This document shows positions 8,602 to 17,440 of a DNA stretch of 41,220 nt, piece after piece. Positions within the stretch are counted from its first letter, which is position 1; each line of letters begins with the position of its first letter. Made by a program: the position numbers and the translations under genes. The notes under the pieces are model-generated. The model was given only the letters and a program-made list of their open reading frames with translations, was not told where the DNA came from and did not search any database. The DNA comes from Chloroflexota bacterium (GTDB taxonomy: Bacteria; Chloroflexota; Anaerolineae; Promineifilales; Promineifilaceae): positions 1-41,220 of the forward strand of contig JAKQCM010000408.1 in the NCBI GenBank assembly GCA_029559155.1. Direction: 5' to 3'.

Positions 8602-9816
8602 TTATCCGGGTAACAACGCCCGTAAAAAATTACTCATACGTCGGCTCCACAGGCCATTATTCGGCCGTGGGCGGAACGATTCATGCTCATCCATGGCCCA
8701 GTTCAGCAAGCCGATGCCGGTTGCATACGCCGGGCTGTTGAGGTTTTCTACCATGCCCACCACGTTTTTGGGGCGAGCAACACGCGCCGGCACATTTAAG
8801 ACGCGTTCGGCGATTTCAGTAATGCCGCGCAGCTGCGCTGTTCCGCCGGTCAATACGATTCCCGCCGGCAGCAGACCATCGTAACCGGAGCGGCGAATTT
8901 CTTGCAAAATGAGCTGGAAGATTTCTTCTGTGCGGGCCTCGATCACATAGGCCAAATCCTGACGGCCGACCTGAATTTTTTCGCCGCCAAATGGTTCGAC
9001 GGTAAAGAGAAAATTCGGGTCGATTTGCGCCGGACGACAATCGCCATGTTGGATTTTCACCTGTTCGGCAATGTCGTAAGGTGCGCGCAGGCCGATGGCA
9101 ATGTCGTTGGTGATGTGGTAGCCGCCCACAGGAATGACCTTGGTATGCCAGACGGTGCCTTGCATGTACAGGGCAATGTCGGTTGTGCCGCCGCCAATAT
9201 CGGCGACGATAACGCCCATTTCTCGTTCGTTGGGCTCCAAAACCGCTTCACCGGAGGCCAGGGCATTGAGCACAAATTCGTGCGCCTGAATTCCCACATT
9301 GTCGATGCATTTGGCCAGGTTTAATACCGCCGGGGTGGCGGCCGTGACGATGTGGGTTTCCACTTCGAGTTTGAAGCCGTGCATTCCCAGAGGGTTACGA
9401 ATGCCTTCCTGGTCATCAATGGCATAGCTGCGTGGGATCAGGTGGATGATTTGGCGGTTTTGCGGCACAGCAATCGATTGGGCGGCATCCAGAGCGCGGC
9501 CAATGTCTTCCGTGGTAACGCCGGTATCGTTGCGACCAATGGCCACTGCGCCGCGGTTGTTGCTGGAGCTGACGTGTTCACCGGCCATGCTAACAAGAGC
9601 CTGCGACAGGTTGTAACCGGAAGTTTGCTCCGCCTGTTCGATGGCTTTGGCAACGGCGATGGAAGTTTCGTTTACATCCATTACCACGCCTTTGCGCATA
9701 CCACGTGCAGCCTCAATGCCCATGCCAATAATTTGTAGCCGGCCCTGGCGTACTTCACCTACCAGGGCGCAAATCTTGGTGGTGCCAATGTCTAAGCCAA
9801 AAACGATTTCTTCCAT
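8602..9816 (-). CDS. ftsA: Cell division protein FtsA
   Basis: An actin-like ATPase that tethers FtsZ to the membrane and recruits late divisome proteins. 404 residues, normal length. The phosphate-1 motif is GLDIGTTKICALVGEV at the N-terminus and the phosphate-2 motif VADIGGGTTDIALY lies mid-protein. The C-terminus (RRMSNFLRALLPG) is a plausible membrane-binding amphipathic helix. GGGAGG precedes the ATG. It lies directly upstream of ftsZ. No exact ACGGCCGT copy occurs in this gene, only near matches. Confidence 0.97.
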   Translation of the reverse strand: MEEIVFGLDIGTTKICALVGEVRQGRLQIIGMGIEAARGMRKGVVMDVNETSIAVAKAIEQAEQTSGYNLSQALVSMAGEHVSSSNNRGAVAIGRNDTGVTTEDIGRALDAAQSIAVPQNRQIIHLIPRSYAIDDQEGIRNPLGMHGFKLEVETHIVTAATPAVLNLAKCIDNVGIQAHEFVLNALASGEAVLEPNEREMGVIVADIGGGTTDIALYMQGTVWHTKVIPVGGYHITNDIAIGLRAPYDIAEQVKIQHGDCRPAQIDPNFLFTVEPFGGEKIQVGRQDLAYVIEARTEEIFQLILQEIRRSGYDGLLPAGIVLTGGTAQLRGITEIAERVLNVPARVARPKNVVGMVENLNSPAYATGIGLLNWAMDEHESFRPRPNNGLWSRRMSNFLRALLPG

Positions 9817-9835
9817 AAGTGATGCCCTCCCAACC

Positions 9836-10795
9836 TTATTGGGCTTTGTAATATGGTTTTGCCTGATCGCTCACACTGATATAGGCCGGCTGAATCTGGC
9901 GGGCCTGTAAGTCGGCGACGATGGTTTCATATACGCTGAGTTTTTGATTCATATCGGCGCCTACGCCGAAGTAAGCGCGCCAGCCACGGCCGTCTTGGTA
10001 GCTTAAACCACTTCCAGGCCGGTAGTACAATTTGTCGATATTCGGCCGCAGCTGGCGCAGTTGGAGCGCACCCGTAAGCACATTGTCGGGCACAAAACCG
10101 ATGGCGGCGTGGGGGGCCACGGCCGTTTCCTCGGTTTCGGCTGTCTCGTCTGTGCCCAGGCTGTTGGCTGAAGGTGTTGGCGGCGCCTCATATTCAATCG
10201 TCAACAGCCCGATAGCCGGCGTGCGCGCCGGAATTAGCTCATTACGTTTGGTAATCCAAAACTGCTGACCGCCTTCTTGCCATAAGGCAATTGGCGTGTC
10301 TTCTACAATTTCTATCTGTACCTGGTTTGGCCAGGACAGGGTGACTTTGCTGGAAACCACACCCGGCAGGGCAGCGATGCGCGTGGCCGCTTCATTGGGG
10401 TCGGCGGCAAAGACATGGGCGCCACCCAGCCCGCTGGCGGCCACAATTTCGTTGGCCGGAATAGAAACCACGCCTGTCACCGGGATGGTTGTCAGGTAAA
10501 AATGTTCATCGGTCGCGGCAAGGAACAGAGCGAATAGAGTAAAGGCCAGCAGCCCCAAACTCAGCCAACGGGCGGAAAAAACGACGCTTTTTAGCCCTTG
10601 CAGCGGCAGCGTGGTTGCCTGCCGCCGGTTGCGCCGCCGCCGATGGGTTGCCGTTTTGGGCACGCCGGTGGGCGCTACTCTGGGCATGTGCAGCGCGTGT
10701 GAAGATTGGACGCGGCGCATTTGGGGCTGTTTGCGCAGGCGTTGGCCTGATGGTTTGGCTCGGTTAGAGCGTTGAGGTTCCTGGTTTTGTGTCAT
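9836..10795 (-). CDS. ftsQ: Divisome protein FtsQ/DivIB
   Basis: A 319-residue bitopic membrane protein that links early and late divisome proteins. A long basic cytoplasmic tail (about 1-85, with RRRRNRR) precedes one membrane helix (about 90-112), then a POTRA domain (TTIPVTGVVSIPANEIVAAS, about 118-190) and a beta domain. An acidic Glu/Thr-rich insertion containing EETAV lies around 210-225. Gene order ddl-ftsQ-ftsA-ftsZ matches the classical cluster. Confidence 0.92.
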   Translation of the reverse strand: MTQNQEPQRSNRAKPSGQRLRKQPQMRRVQSSHALHMPRVAPTGVPKTATHRRRRNRRQATTLPLQGLKSVVFSARWLSLGLLAFTLFALFLAATDEHFYLTTIPVTGVVSIPANEIVAASGLGGAHVFAADPNEAATRIAALPGVVSSKVTLSWPNQVQIEIVEDTPIALWQEGGQQFWITKRNELIPARTPAIGLLTIEYEAPPTPSANSLGTDETAETEETAVAPHAAIGFVPDNVLTGALQLRQLRPNIDKLYYRPGSGLSYQDGRGWRAYFGVGADMNQKLSVYETIVADLQARQIQPAYISVSDQAKPYYKAQ

Positions 10796-10815
10796 GGAAT
10801 GTATGGTTTACGATT

Positions 10816-12003
10816 TCAGGTAGACGATGGTTCGCTTGCCGAAAAAGTTGTTTTTAGATTCGATTTCTCTGCGAATCTTTCGATGGCCAGATCGATGAGC
10901 TTGTCTAATAACTGCGGGTAGGGCAGGCCGCTGGCTTCCCACAGTTTGGGATACATGGAGATGCGCGTAAAGCCGGGAATGGTGTTGATTTCGTTGAGGT
11001 AGAGCGCGCCGGTGTCGGTGTCGAGCAGCAGGTCGACGCGGCCCATGCCGGCGCAGTCGATGGCTTGATAGGCGCGAAGGGCGAGTGTTTGCACGGTTAC
11101 GGCCGTTTCCTCATCCAATTCCGCCGGTATCATCAGCTCAGAATAGTCGTCGGAGTCGGGGGTGGCCAGATATTTAGCCGTGTAATCATAAAAATCGCGG
11201 CGCGGCCGAATCTCGCCGACCACGCTGGCGGCGGGCGCTTCGTTGCCCAACACAGCCACTTCCAATTCGCGGACCCTGATGCCCTGCTCCACGACGATGC
11301 GCCGGTCGTATTGGGCGGCTTCGTGCAGCCCGGCGACCAATTCGGCGCGATTTTTGCATTTGCTGATGCCCACGCTGGAGCCCAGATTGGCAGGTTTGGT
11401 GAACATGGGGTAGCTCAGGGCGGCTTCCAATTTGTCCAGCACGGCCGTTTCGTCCATGATCCATTCTTGCCGCGTTACCAGTTCCCAGGGCAGCACCGGC
11501 AGACCGTTGGCCGCCATGACGTGCTTAAAAATGGCCTTGTCCATGCCCACCGCCGAACCGACAACGCCCGCGCCGACGTAGGGTAGGCCGGCCAGTTCCA
11601 ACAGACCTTGCACCGTGCCGTCTTCGCCGTAGGTGCCGTGCAGCACGGGGATGAGGACATCGAGATGGGTAACGGCCGTTAACCCGGACGGTTCCGCGTT
11701 GGTTTCTTGCAGCGCCATCAGGCCAGAAATTTGCGGATCGGGCAGCAGCGCTGTCGGCTGGACGTCGGTGTTGCCTTCGGTTAGGGCGGCCACCACGTTA
11801 CCGGTTAGCCAACGGCCGTCGCGGGTAATGCCCACCGGCACCACGTCATACTTTTTGCGGTCCAACGCCGCCATCACCGACTGCGCCGACAGCAGCGACA
11901 CTTCATGCTCGCCAGAGCGCCCACCAAAGATGACGCCGATTTTTAGTTTGTGGGAATGGTTTGTTTGCTCGTCCATGTCTTGTTGTTGTGGCTGGCGGAT
12001 CAC
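10816..12003 (-). CDS. ddl: D-alanine--D-alanine ligase
   Basis: Joins two D-alanines with ATP, giving the dipeptide that MurF attaches to the wall precursor. ATP-grasp enzyme; GVIFGGRSGEHEVS is the N-terminal signature, FTKPANLGSSVGISK binds ATP, and NEINTIPGFT holds metal-binding residues. FYDYTAKY keeps the Tyr typical of D-Ala-D-Ala rather than D-Ala-D-Lac ligases. The frame opens at GTG 12003, 15 bp after the murB stop; ATG at residue 10 (MDEQTNHSHK) is an alternative start, and neither has a strong ribosome binding site. 395 aa is slightly longer than usual. Confidence 0.96.
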   Translation of the reverse strand: MIRQPQQQDMDEQTNHSHKLKIGVIFGGRSGEHEVSLLSAQSVMAALDRKKYDVVPVGITRDGRWLTGNVVAALTEGNTDVQPTALLPDPQISGLMALQETNAEPSGLTAVTHLDVLIPVLHGTYGEDGTVQGLLELAGLPYVGAGVVGSAVGMDKAIFKHVMAANGLPVLPWELVTRQEWIMDETAVLDKLEAALSYPMFTKPANLGSSVGISKCKNRAELVAGLHEAAQYDRRIVVEQGIRVRELEVAVLGNEAPAASVVGEIRPRRDFYDYTAKYLATPDSDDYSELMIPAELDEETAVTVQTLALRAYQAIDCAGMGRVDLLLDTDTGALYLNEINTIPGFTRISMYPKLWEASGLPYPQLLDKLIDLAIERFAEKSNLKTTFSASEPSST

Positions 12004-12018
12004 GTCCCGCGCCCTGCC

Positions 12019-12978
12019 TTATTCGCTAAATTTCCAGTCACCCACCAGCTCCACTTCCAGTTCCATTTCTACGCCAAATTGGCCGCGCACGCGGTGCCAG
12101 GCTTCGGCAATGAGGGCGCGAATGTCTTCGGCGGTGGCGTCGCCATCGCTGACGAAGAAGTTGGCGTGTTTTTCGGAGATGCGCACATTGCCCACCTGAT
12201 ACCCTTTAAGCCCGGCCGTATCGATCAAATACCCGGCGTAATAATTGGGCGGGTTTTTGAACATGGACCCCATGCTCGCGCCGCCGGGCTGTGTTTGCTT
12301 ACGGTAGGCGGTAAACCCATCCGCGCGGGCGGTCAGCACGCTCACCGATTCGGGTGTCAACTGTAGTTCGGCGGAGAGCACCACGCGCCGCGCCAGATTG
12401 CGCCCCTGTTCCCGCTTGAGCAAGCTGTCGCGGTAGCTGTACTTAAGGTCTTCTTTGCTGTATAGTTTCGCGCCGCGCCCGGGTTCCCAGATGTTGGCGG
12501 CCAGTAAATTGCCGGCCATGTCGCCGCCGTGCCCGCCGGAGTTTCCGACAACTGCGCCGCCCAGTGTGCCAGGGATGCCAATGGCCCATTCCAGGCCGCC
12601 CAGCCCTTTGCCAATGCACTGCCGCGCCAGGGAGGAGAGGTTCATGCCAGATTCGGCGGTGCAAACGACGTGGGCGCCGGTGTGGCGGAAGCGCACCGTT
12701 CTGGCGCGGTTCATGATCACCAAGCCGCGCACGCCTTCATCGGCGACGAGGATGTTGGAGCCGCCGCCGAGGATGAAGTAGGGGATGTGTTGCGCGTAGG
12801 CCAGTTCTACGGCCGTTTGCAATTCCAGGGCGTTATCGACTGTGAGAAACATTTCGGCCGGGCCGCCCACACGCGCCGACGTGTATTTCGCCAACGGCGC
12901 GCCTAATTGGAATTTTTCGCCGAAAATTTCCCGGTATTGGCCCTGAATGGCTTCGAGTACAGATGTTTTTAAATTCAT
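12019..12978 (-). CDS. murB: UDP-N-acetylenolpyruvoylglucosamine reductase
   Basis: FAD enzyme that reduces enolpyruvyl-UDP-GlcNAc to UDP-MurNAc with NADPH. I chose ATG 12978 (319 aa) because GAGGAAGAGGG lies just before it and it clears the murC stop by 23 bp; starting at 13041 would overlap murC by 40 bp. FAD-binding motifs are TSARVGGPAEMF and LGGGSNILVADEG. The catalytic-Ser region is GASMGSMFKNP. It sits in the usual murC-murB-ddl order. Confidence 0.97.
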   Translation of the reverse strand: MNLKTSVLEAIQGQYREIFGEKFQLGAPLAKYTSARVGGPAEMFLTVDNALELQTAVELAYAQHIPYFILGGGSNILVADEGVRGLVIMNRARTVRFRHTGAHVVCTAESGMNLSSLARQCIGKGLGGLEWAIGIPGTLGGAVVGNSGGHGGDMAGNLLAANIWEPGRGAKLYSKEDLKYSYRDSLLKREQGRNLARRVVLSAELQLTPESVSVLTARADGFTAYRKQTQPGGASMGSMFKNPPNYYAGYLIDTAGLKGYQVGNVRISEKHANFFVSDGDATAEDIRALIAEAWHRVRGQFGVEMELEVELVGDWKFSE

Positions 12979-13001
12979 GCCCTCTTCCTCTATCTCTAGC
13001 G

Positions 13002-14420
13002 CTAGCTCTGAACTCTTTTGCTTAATCCTTCTAAAACCCACTGCCCGACCATGTCGCCGTCGCCTGCGCCCAATGTCAGGATAACGTCATCGGGACGCAC
13101 GCGGTCCAGCAGGTAATCGGCCGCGGCGCGCCGGTCGGGAATGTGGATGGCGTGCGGATGGTCCATCGCATTGATGATCACGCTTGTGTTCATGCCCAGA
13201 GTGTCTTGTTCGCGGCTGCGATAAATATCCAGAGCAATGACCCGGTCGGCCTGGTCGAAACTTTTGGCGAACTGCTCGGCCAGCAGGCGGGTGCGGCTGT
13301 AGGTGTGCGGCTGCCACACGGCCCACAATCTGCGTCCGGCAAACCGCTGTCGCGCCGCCGCCAGGGTTGCCTGGATTTCGGTGGGGTGGTGGGCATAATC
13401 GTCGATGACCGTTACGCGGCCAACTTCGCCTAATACCTGGAAACGCCGTCCTATGCCGCCAAATTCAGCCAATCCCTGGCGAATAATCGAAAAATCGATG
13501 CCTAAATCCAGGCTGACGATGATAGCGGCCAGGGCGTTCCGCACGTTATGCAGGCCAGGCACACGCAGCCGCGCCAGTCCGATGAGCTGGCCATCTTCTT
13601 CGACCACGAAGTCCATACCGCCAAGCTGGTTGGGGCGGCAGTCCAGGGCTTGGAAATCGGCTGATACGGCCGTTTCCTCATCCGACAGCGCGTAAGTTGT
13701 AATTTCCACGTCCGTCAGCGTGAGATTATGAAGCAGGGCCTGCACGCCAGGATCATCGGCGCAGGCGATCAGTCGCCCGCCATCCGGCAGCAGACCGACA
13801 AATTCACGGAACGCACTCACATAATCGCCTTCGGTGGGGAAGAGGTCGGGGTGATCGTGCTCGATGCTGGTGATAATGGCCACTTCGGGGCGCAGGCCCA
13901 AAAACATGTGGTCGTATTCGTCGGCTTCGATCACAAAATAGTCGCCCTGGCCGTAACGGCCGTTGCCCTCTATGCTGGGCAATGTGCCGCCCACAATCAC
14001 CGTCGGGTCCAGCTCTGCCTGGAGCAAAATTTGCGCAATCATACCGGTGGTAGTGGTTTTGCCGTGGGATCCGGCAACGGCAACGCCGATTTTATCGGCC
14101 ATCAGATGGCCCAGCAGGTCGGCTCGTTTTAGCACGGGGATGCCTTGCGCTCGCGCCGCCGCCACTTCCGGATTGTCGTTTGGCACGGCTGAGGAAATGA
14201 CCAGCGCGTCTGCGCCGGCGATGTTTTCTGCCCGGTGGCCCTGGTAAATGGTTGCGCCTTTGGCGGCGAGAACGGCCGTTAACGCATTGGCTTGCATATC
14301 CGACCCCGATACCACAAATCCTCGGCCCATAAGCACCCTGGCGATAGCCGAAATGCCCGACCCGCCAATACCGACCAGATGAATATGCATCTCATTACGC
14401 AGCTTAAAATCTGTTATCAT
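13002..14420 (-). CDS. murC: UDP-N-acetylmuramate--L-alanine ligase
   Basis: Adds L-alanine to UDP-MurNAc with ATP. 472 residues. The Rossmann-like nucleotide-sugar site is HLVGIGGSGISAIARVL at the N-terminus, the P-loop is GSHGKTTTTGM, and EADEYDHMFL and DDYAHHPTEI are Mur-ligase signatures. Start ATG 14420 follows a short CAGGGAT; ATG at residue 11 (MHIHLVGI) is an alternative. It is separated from the CvpA-like gene by a palindromic repeat. Confidence 0.97.
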   Translation of the reverse strand: MITDFKLRNEMHIHLVGIGGSGISAIARVLMGRGFVVSGSDMQANALTAVLAAKGATIYQGHRAENIAGADALVISSAVPNDNPEVAAARAQGIPVLKRADLLGHLMADKIGVAVAGSHGKTTTTGMIAQILLQAELDPTVIVGGTLPSIEGNGRYGQGDYFVIEADEYDHMFLGLRPEVAIITSIEHDHPDLFPTEGDYVSAFREFVGLLPDGGRLIACADDPGVQALLHNLTLTDVEITTYALSDEETAVSADFQALDCRPNQLGGMDFVVEEDGQLIGLARLRVPGLHNVRNALAAIIVSLDLGIDFSIIRQGLAEFGGIGRRFQVLGEVGRVTVIDDYAHHPTEIQATLAAARQRFAGRRLWAVWQPHTYSRTRLLAEQFAKSFDQADRVIALDIYRSREQDTLGMNTSVIINAMDHPHAIHIPDRRAAADYLLDRVRPDDVILTLGAGDGDMVGQWVLEGLSKRVQS

Positions 14421-14453
14421 GATCCCTGACTAAAACTAGAAAGAGCGTTGACA

Positions 14454-14487
14454 AGACCTGACAGGTTTTAGGAAACCTGTCAGGTCT
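14454..14487. repeat. Perfect 15-bp palindromic repeat (CCTGACAGG type)
   Basis: AGACCTGACAGGTTT, loop TAGG, then the exact reverse complement. It sits in the only sizeable gap inside the downstream half of the dcw cluster and has no T-run, so it is not a plain terminator. It looks like a REP-like or MITE-like element; from memory, similar CCTGACAGG palindromes are common between genes in this group of bacteria. Confidence 0.65.
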
Positions 14488-14498
14488 ACGTCGATAAG

Positions 14499-15071
14499 TT
14501 AAATCATTACAATAATCACAAACAAGAAGACAATCACAACCAGGAAAGGCAGGTAAGGCGCCAGCAGCGGAAGCGGTAAGTTGGTGAGCAATGTCTCCAT
14601 ATCGGTTGTCCGAATGACCCAAGAAAACGGATACGATACACCTGGGGCCAAACGTACCCAATTGCTGGGTGATTGTAGCTGGTATTCCAAAAAGGCCAGA
14701 ATGGCCCCAATGATCAAATAGCCATTTACGCCGCCTACCAACAGTCCCATCAGCTTATCCTGTAAGCTGTCTCTTACACGCAGTCTTTCGGCCAGGCGGC
14801 TGCCGGCAAATGCCGGCCCCTGGTAGCTAAAAAAGGCGATAACGAGGTGGATGCCGGTAAACAAATAAAACACTTGCCGTCGAATTGCATCGGTATCAAT
14901 TGTGCTGCCCCCGCCCATGAGCGACGTGAAATAGGGGCCAAATTGGTTGATGGCAAAAAGCGATAAAATCAGACCAGATGTGGCAATCACTTCTTTTGTC
15001 CAACCGCGCATCGAGCCGATAAGGGCAAAAAACATCACCATAATCCAGAAAAAAGCAGTCAAACTAATCAC
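14499..15071 (-). CDS. CvpA-family-like integral membrane protein
   Basis: A 190-residue hydrophobic protein with about four membrane helices. The N-terminal pattern (a helix, then RGWTKEVIATSGLILSLF) resembles the CvpA (colicin V production) family, which is widespread and poorly understood. Its ATG overlaps the end of murG (15068-15071), so it is translated with it. This gene is not part of the standard dcw order; its place between murG and murC suggests a role linked to envelope synthesis, which is inference. Confidence 0.65.
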   Translation of the reverse strand: MISLTAFFWIMVMFFALIGSMRGWTKEVIATSGLILSLFAINQFGPYFTSLMGGGSTIDTDAIRRQVFYLFTGIHLVIAFFSYQGPAFAGSRLAERLRVRDSLQDKLMGLLVGGVNGYLIIGAILAFLEYQLQSPSNWVRLAPGVSYPFSWVIRTTDMETLLTNLPLPLLAPYLPFLVVIVFLFVIIVMI

Positions 15072-16195
15072 GCGGCGACTCCTTGCGGTTTGTCTACGGC
15101 CGTCTGACGAATCACCTGGGCTAAACGATGGGCGGCATCGGGCCGGGCCAGGGCGGCGGCGGCGGCGCGCATTGTTTCCAGTCGGGATGTGTCTTGGAGC
15201 AGGTCCAAAATCAACTTGCTCAACTCATCCGGCAGGCGTTCGTCGGTGGATTGGATGGCCGCGCCGCGTTCGGTCAGGTAATCGGCGTTGACTTTTTGGT
15301 AGCGCCAAGCAAATGAAAGCGGAACCAGGATGGAAGGCAGGCCAAAGGCCGGGCTTTCACCCAGCATGCTGGCTCCGGCGCGGGCTACCACAAGATCGGC
15401 GGCGCGGAAGGCGGCGCCCATGGTCTCGTGCAGGTATGGGTAAGGGCGATACCATTGGCGCAGGTGGGCCGGCAGGACGCTGGCGTTTTCTTCCACTTGC
15501 GGCCAGGTGAGCGTGCCGCTGATGTGGATGATTTGAATGTGGGTCAGCAGGTCCGGCAGGCTGTCCATCAGGGCTTTGTTGATGTTCCACGAGCCGCGGC
15601 TGCCGCCGAAAACGAACAGCGACGGCCGTCCGGGTTGCAGATCAAATTGGGCCAGCGCCTCAGCCTGACTGAGCCGGGTGGCGGCGCGAATTTCCGGGCG
15701 CAGCGGGTAGCCGGTGACGACCAGTTTGTCGGCCGGGACAAACGCTTTGGACAAGTCGGTGGTGCAGGCTACTTTATGCGCCAGCGGCATGACGGCTTTA
15801 ATGGCTGAACCGGGTTCCACGTCTGGCAGGAAGATGACGATGGGCACGCCGTGCAGGCGAGCGGCCAGGGCGACAGGCGCGGCCATGTAACCGCCGGTCA
15901 TAAACATGACATCTGGCTTAAATTGGCGGATGAGTTGGTGGGCTGTGCCCACACTCCAGGTTAGTTTCGCCAAGTTTTTCATCCTTGCTGCCAGGGGAAC
16001 GCCGACGACTGCGCCGCCCTGAATGGTTTCCAGTTTCAGCCCTGCTCGCGGGACCAGGGTTTCTTCCATTTCGCCTTGTGTGCCGACCCACAAGATTTGC
16101 TCTCGGCTAAGGCCGAGGGTTTGTAATTCGGAAACGGCCGTTAAAGCCGGATAAATGCCGCCGCCGGTGCCCCCGGCGCATACCAGTACCTTCAT
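15068..16195 (-). CDS. murG: Lipid II synthase MurG (GlcNAc transferase)
   Basis: Transfers GlcNAc from UDP-GlcNAc to lipid I on the inner face of the membrane. 375 residues from ATG 16195; the frame runs back to a TTG at 16204 in a repeat-filled spacer. The GT-B fold is indicated by the N-terminal Gly-rich loop, FMTGGYMAAPVALAARL, FVFGGSRGSWNINKAL, ARAGASMLGE and PLSFAWRYQKVNADYL. In the first loop the family's conserved GGTGGH is GGTGGG here, so the His is replaced by Gly; I rechecked the codons. Everything else is typical. Confidence 0.95.
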   Translation of the reverse strand: MKVLVCAGGTGGGIYPALTAVSELQTLGLSREQILWVGTQGEMEETLVPRAGLKLETIQGGAVVGVPLAARMKNLAKLTWSVGTAHQLIRQFKPDVMFMTGGYMAAPVALAARLHGVPIVIFLPDVEPGSAIKAVMPLAHKVACTTDLSKAFVPADKLVVTGYPLRPEIRAATRLSQAEALAQFDLQPGRPSLFVFGGSRGSWNINKALMDSLPDLLTHIQIIHISGTLTWPQVEENASVLPAHLRQWYRPYPYLHETMGAAFRAADLVVARAGASMLGESPAFGLPSILVPLSFAWRYQKVNADYLTERGAAIQSTDERLPDELSKLILDLLQDTSRLETMRAAAAALARPDAAHRLAQVIRQTAVDKPQGVAA

Positions 16196-16251
16196 AATAG
16201 TCAATTGCTAATGGTCAACGGCCAATGGCTTCTGGTCAATGGCCTATGGTT
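16196..16251. repeat. Degenerate heptanucleotide array between ftsW and murG
   Basis: Eight successive 7-mers fit the pattern AATGGYC with substitutions (for example AATGGTC, AACGGCC, AATGGCT, AATGGCC, TATGGTT). The array fills the whole gap between ftsW and murG and covers the place where the murG ribosome binding site would be. Confidence 0.7.
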
Positions 16252-17408
16252 TATTTTCTCTCTGGTTGAACGCGGCGCTCAATGGCGGCGTCGCGGGAGA
16301 TGTTTAATAAAATGCCGATGCCCAGCATCGAGAACAGCAGCGATGACCCACCGTAGCTCAGAAAGGGCAGGGGGATGCCGGTGAAGGGGATAACGGCCGT
16401 GATCACCGCAATGTTAATCAACGCCTGAAACCCTAACCAGGCGGTAATCCCCAAAGCCAACAGCGAACCGTAAATATCCCGCGCATTTAAGGCAGTGCGG
16501 ATGCCCCGATACACCATCATGGCCAGCAGCCCGATAAATGTCAGCGTTCCCATCAGGCCCAGCTCTTCGCCTAAAATGGCAAAGACGCCATCCGTATGCG
16601 CCGCCGGCAAAGGACCGAATTTTTGCGTGCTTTCACCAATGCCCACGCCGAACCAGCCGCCGCGTCCCAAAGCAATTAGCGTTTGCTGCACATGCCAGCT
16701 TGCCTGCGCCGGGTCGCGCAGGGTTTGTTTGAAGGCATCTACACGAGCGGCGGCGTGGGGCAGCGTGTTGATGATGATCAGAAAGACGACGCCGCCGACC
16801 AGAGCGGCCACAGCAAACTGCCGCCAATCCGCCCCGGCGATGAAGAAGAGCGTAAAGCAAATGAGGGCAATGAGAACGGCCGTGCTCACATCTGGTTGCT
16901 GCACAATCAAAGCGCAAACCACACCTGTCAGAAACGAAAAGGGCAGTAAACCATAGGTCAGGTCTTTGATGCGGTCGCCTTTAGAAGACAGCCAATGGGC
17001 GATATACAAAATGGTAGCTATCTTGGCCACCTCCGATGGTTGATAGGAACCTTCGTAGATGCCGCGCTGCGCGCCAAAAATCGATTCGCCAAAGAACAGC
17101 ACAACAATCAGGCCAAGCAGCGTCAATGCCAAAAACGGCACAGAAATGCGCCGAAAGGCGTGATAATCGAACTGCATGATGACGAGAATACCTGCCAAAC
17201 CGAGGAGCATGGCCACAAACTGCCGTTGAAAATAGTAGGTCGGATCGTCTTTGAAGAGCAGGCCATAATCAAAGGTGGTTGAATAGACCATCATCATGCC
17301 GATGATGAGCAGACCGGCGACCGTGAGCAGCAGCCAATAGTCGAATTGCAGCCGGGTTCCCGGCCGAACGCGATTGCTGTTTTTTCTGACGACGTTAAAT
17401 GTGGTCAT
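16251..17408 (-). CDS. ftsW: Lipid II polymerase FtsW (SEDS family)
   Basis: A polytopic membrane glycosyltransferase that polymerises septal peptidoglycan together with the transpeptidase FtsI. 385 residues with about ten membrane helices. SEDS motifs: QPSEVAKIATI, the catalytic-Asp loop QQPDVST, GWFGVGIGES, DGVFAILGEELGLMG and PLPFLSYGGSSLLFSM. It lies between murD and murG as expected, so FtsW rather than RodA is favoured. Confidence 0.95.
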   Translation of the reverse strand: MTTFNVVRKNSNRVRPGTRLQFDYWLLLTVAGLLIIGMMMVYSTTFDYGLLFKDDPTYYFQRQFVAMLLGLAGILVIMQFDYHAFRRISVPFLALTLLGLIVVLFFGESIFGAQRGIYEGSYQPSEVAKIATILYIAHWLSSKGDRIKDLTYGLLPFSFLTGVVCALIVQQPDVSTAVLIALICFTLFFIAGADWRQFAVAALVGGVVFLIIINTLPHAAARVDAFKQTLRDPAQASWHVQQTLIALGRGGWFGVGIGESTQKFGPLPAAHTDGVFAILGEELGLMGTLTFIGLLAMMVYRGIRTALNARDIYGSLLALGITAWLGFQALINIAVITAVIPFTGIPLPFLSYGGSSLLFSMLGIGILLNISRDAAIERRVQPERK

Positions 17409-17440
17409 AGGTTAAATCCTCAATCGTTGGTCAAAGATCG

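Noticed and set aside
12979-13041. N-terminal extension of murB
   Set aside because: It would overlap murC by 40 bp, while ATG 12978 has a GAGGAAGAGGG site at proper distance.
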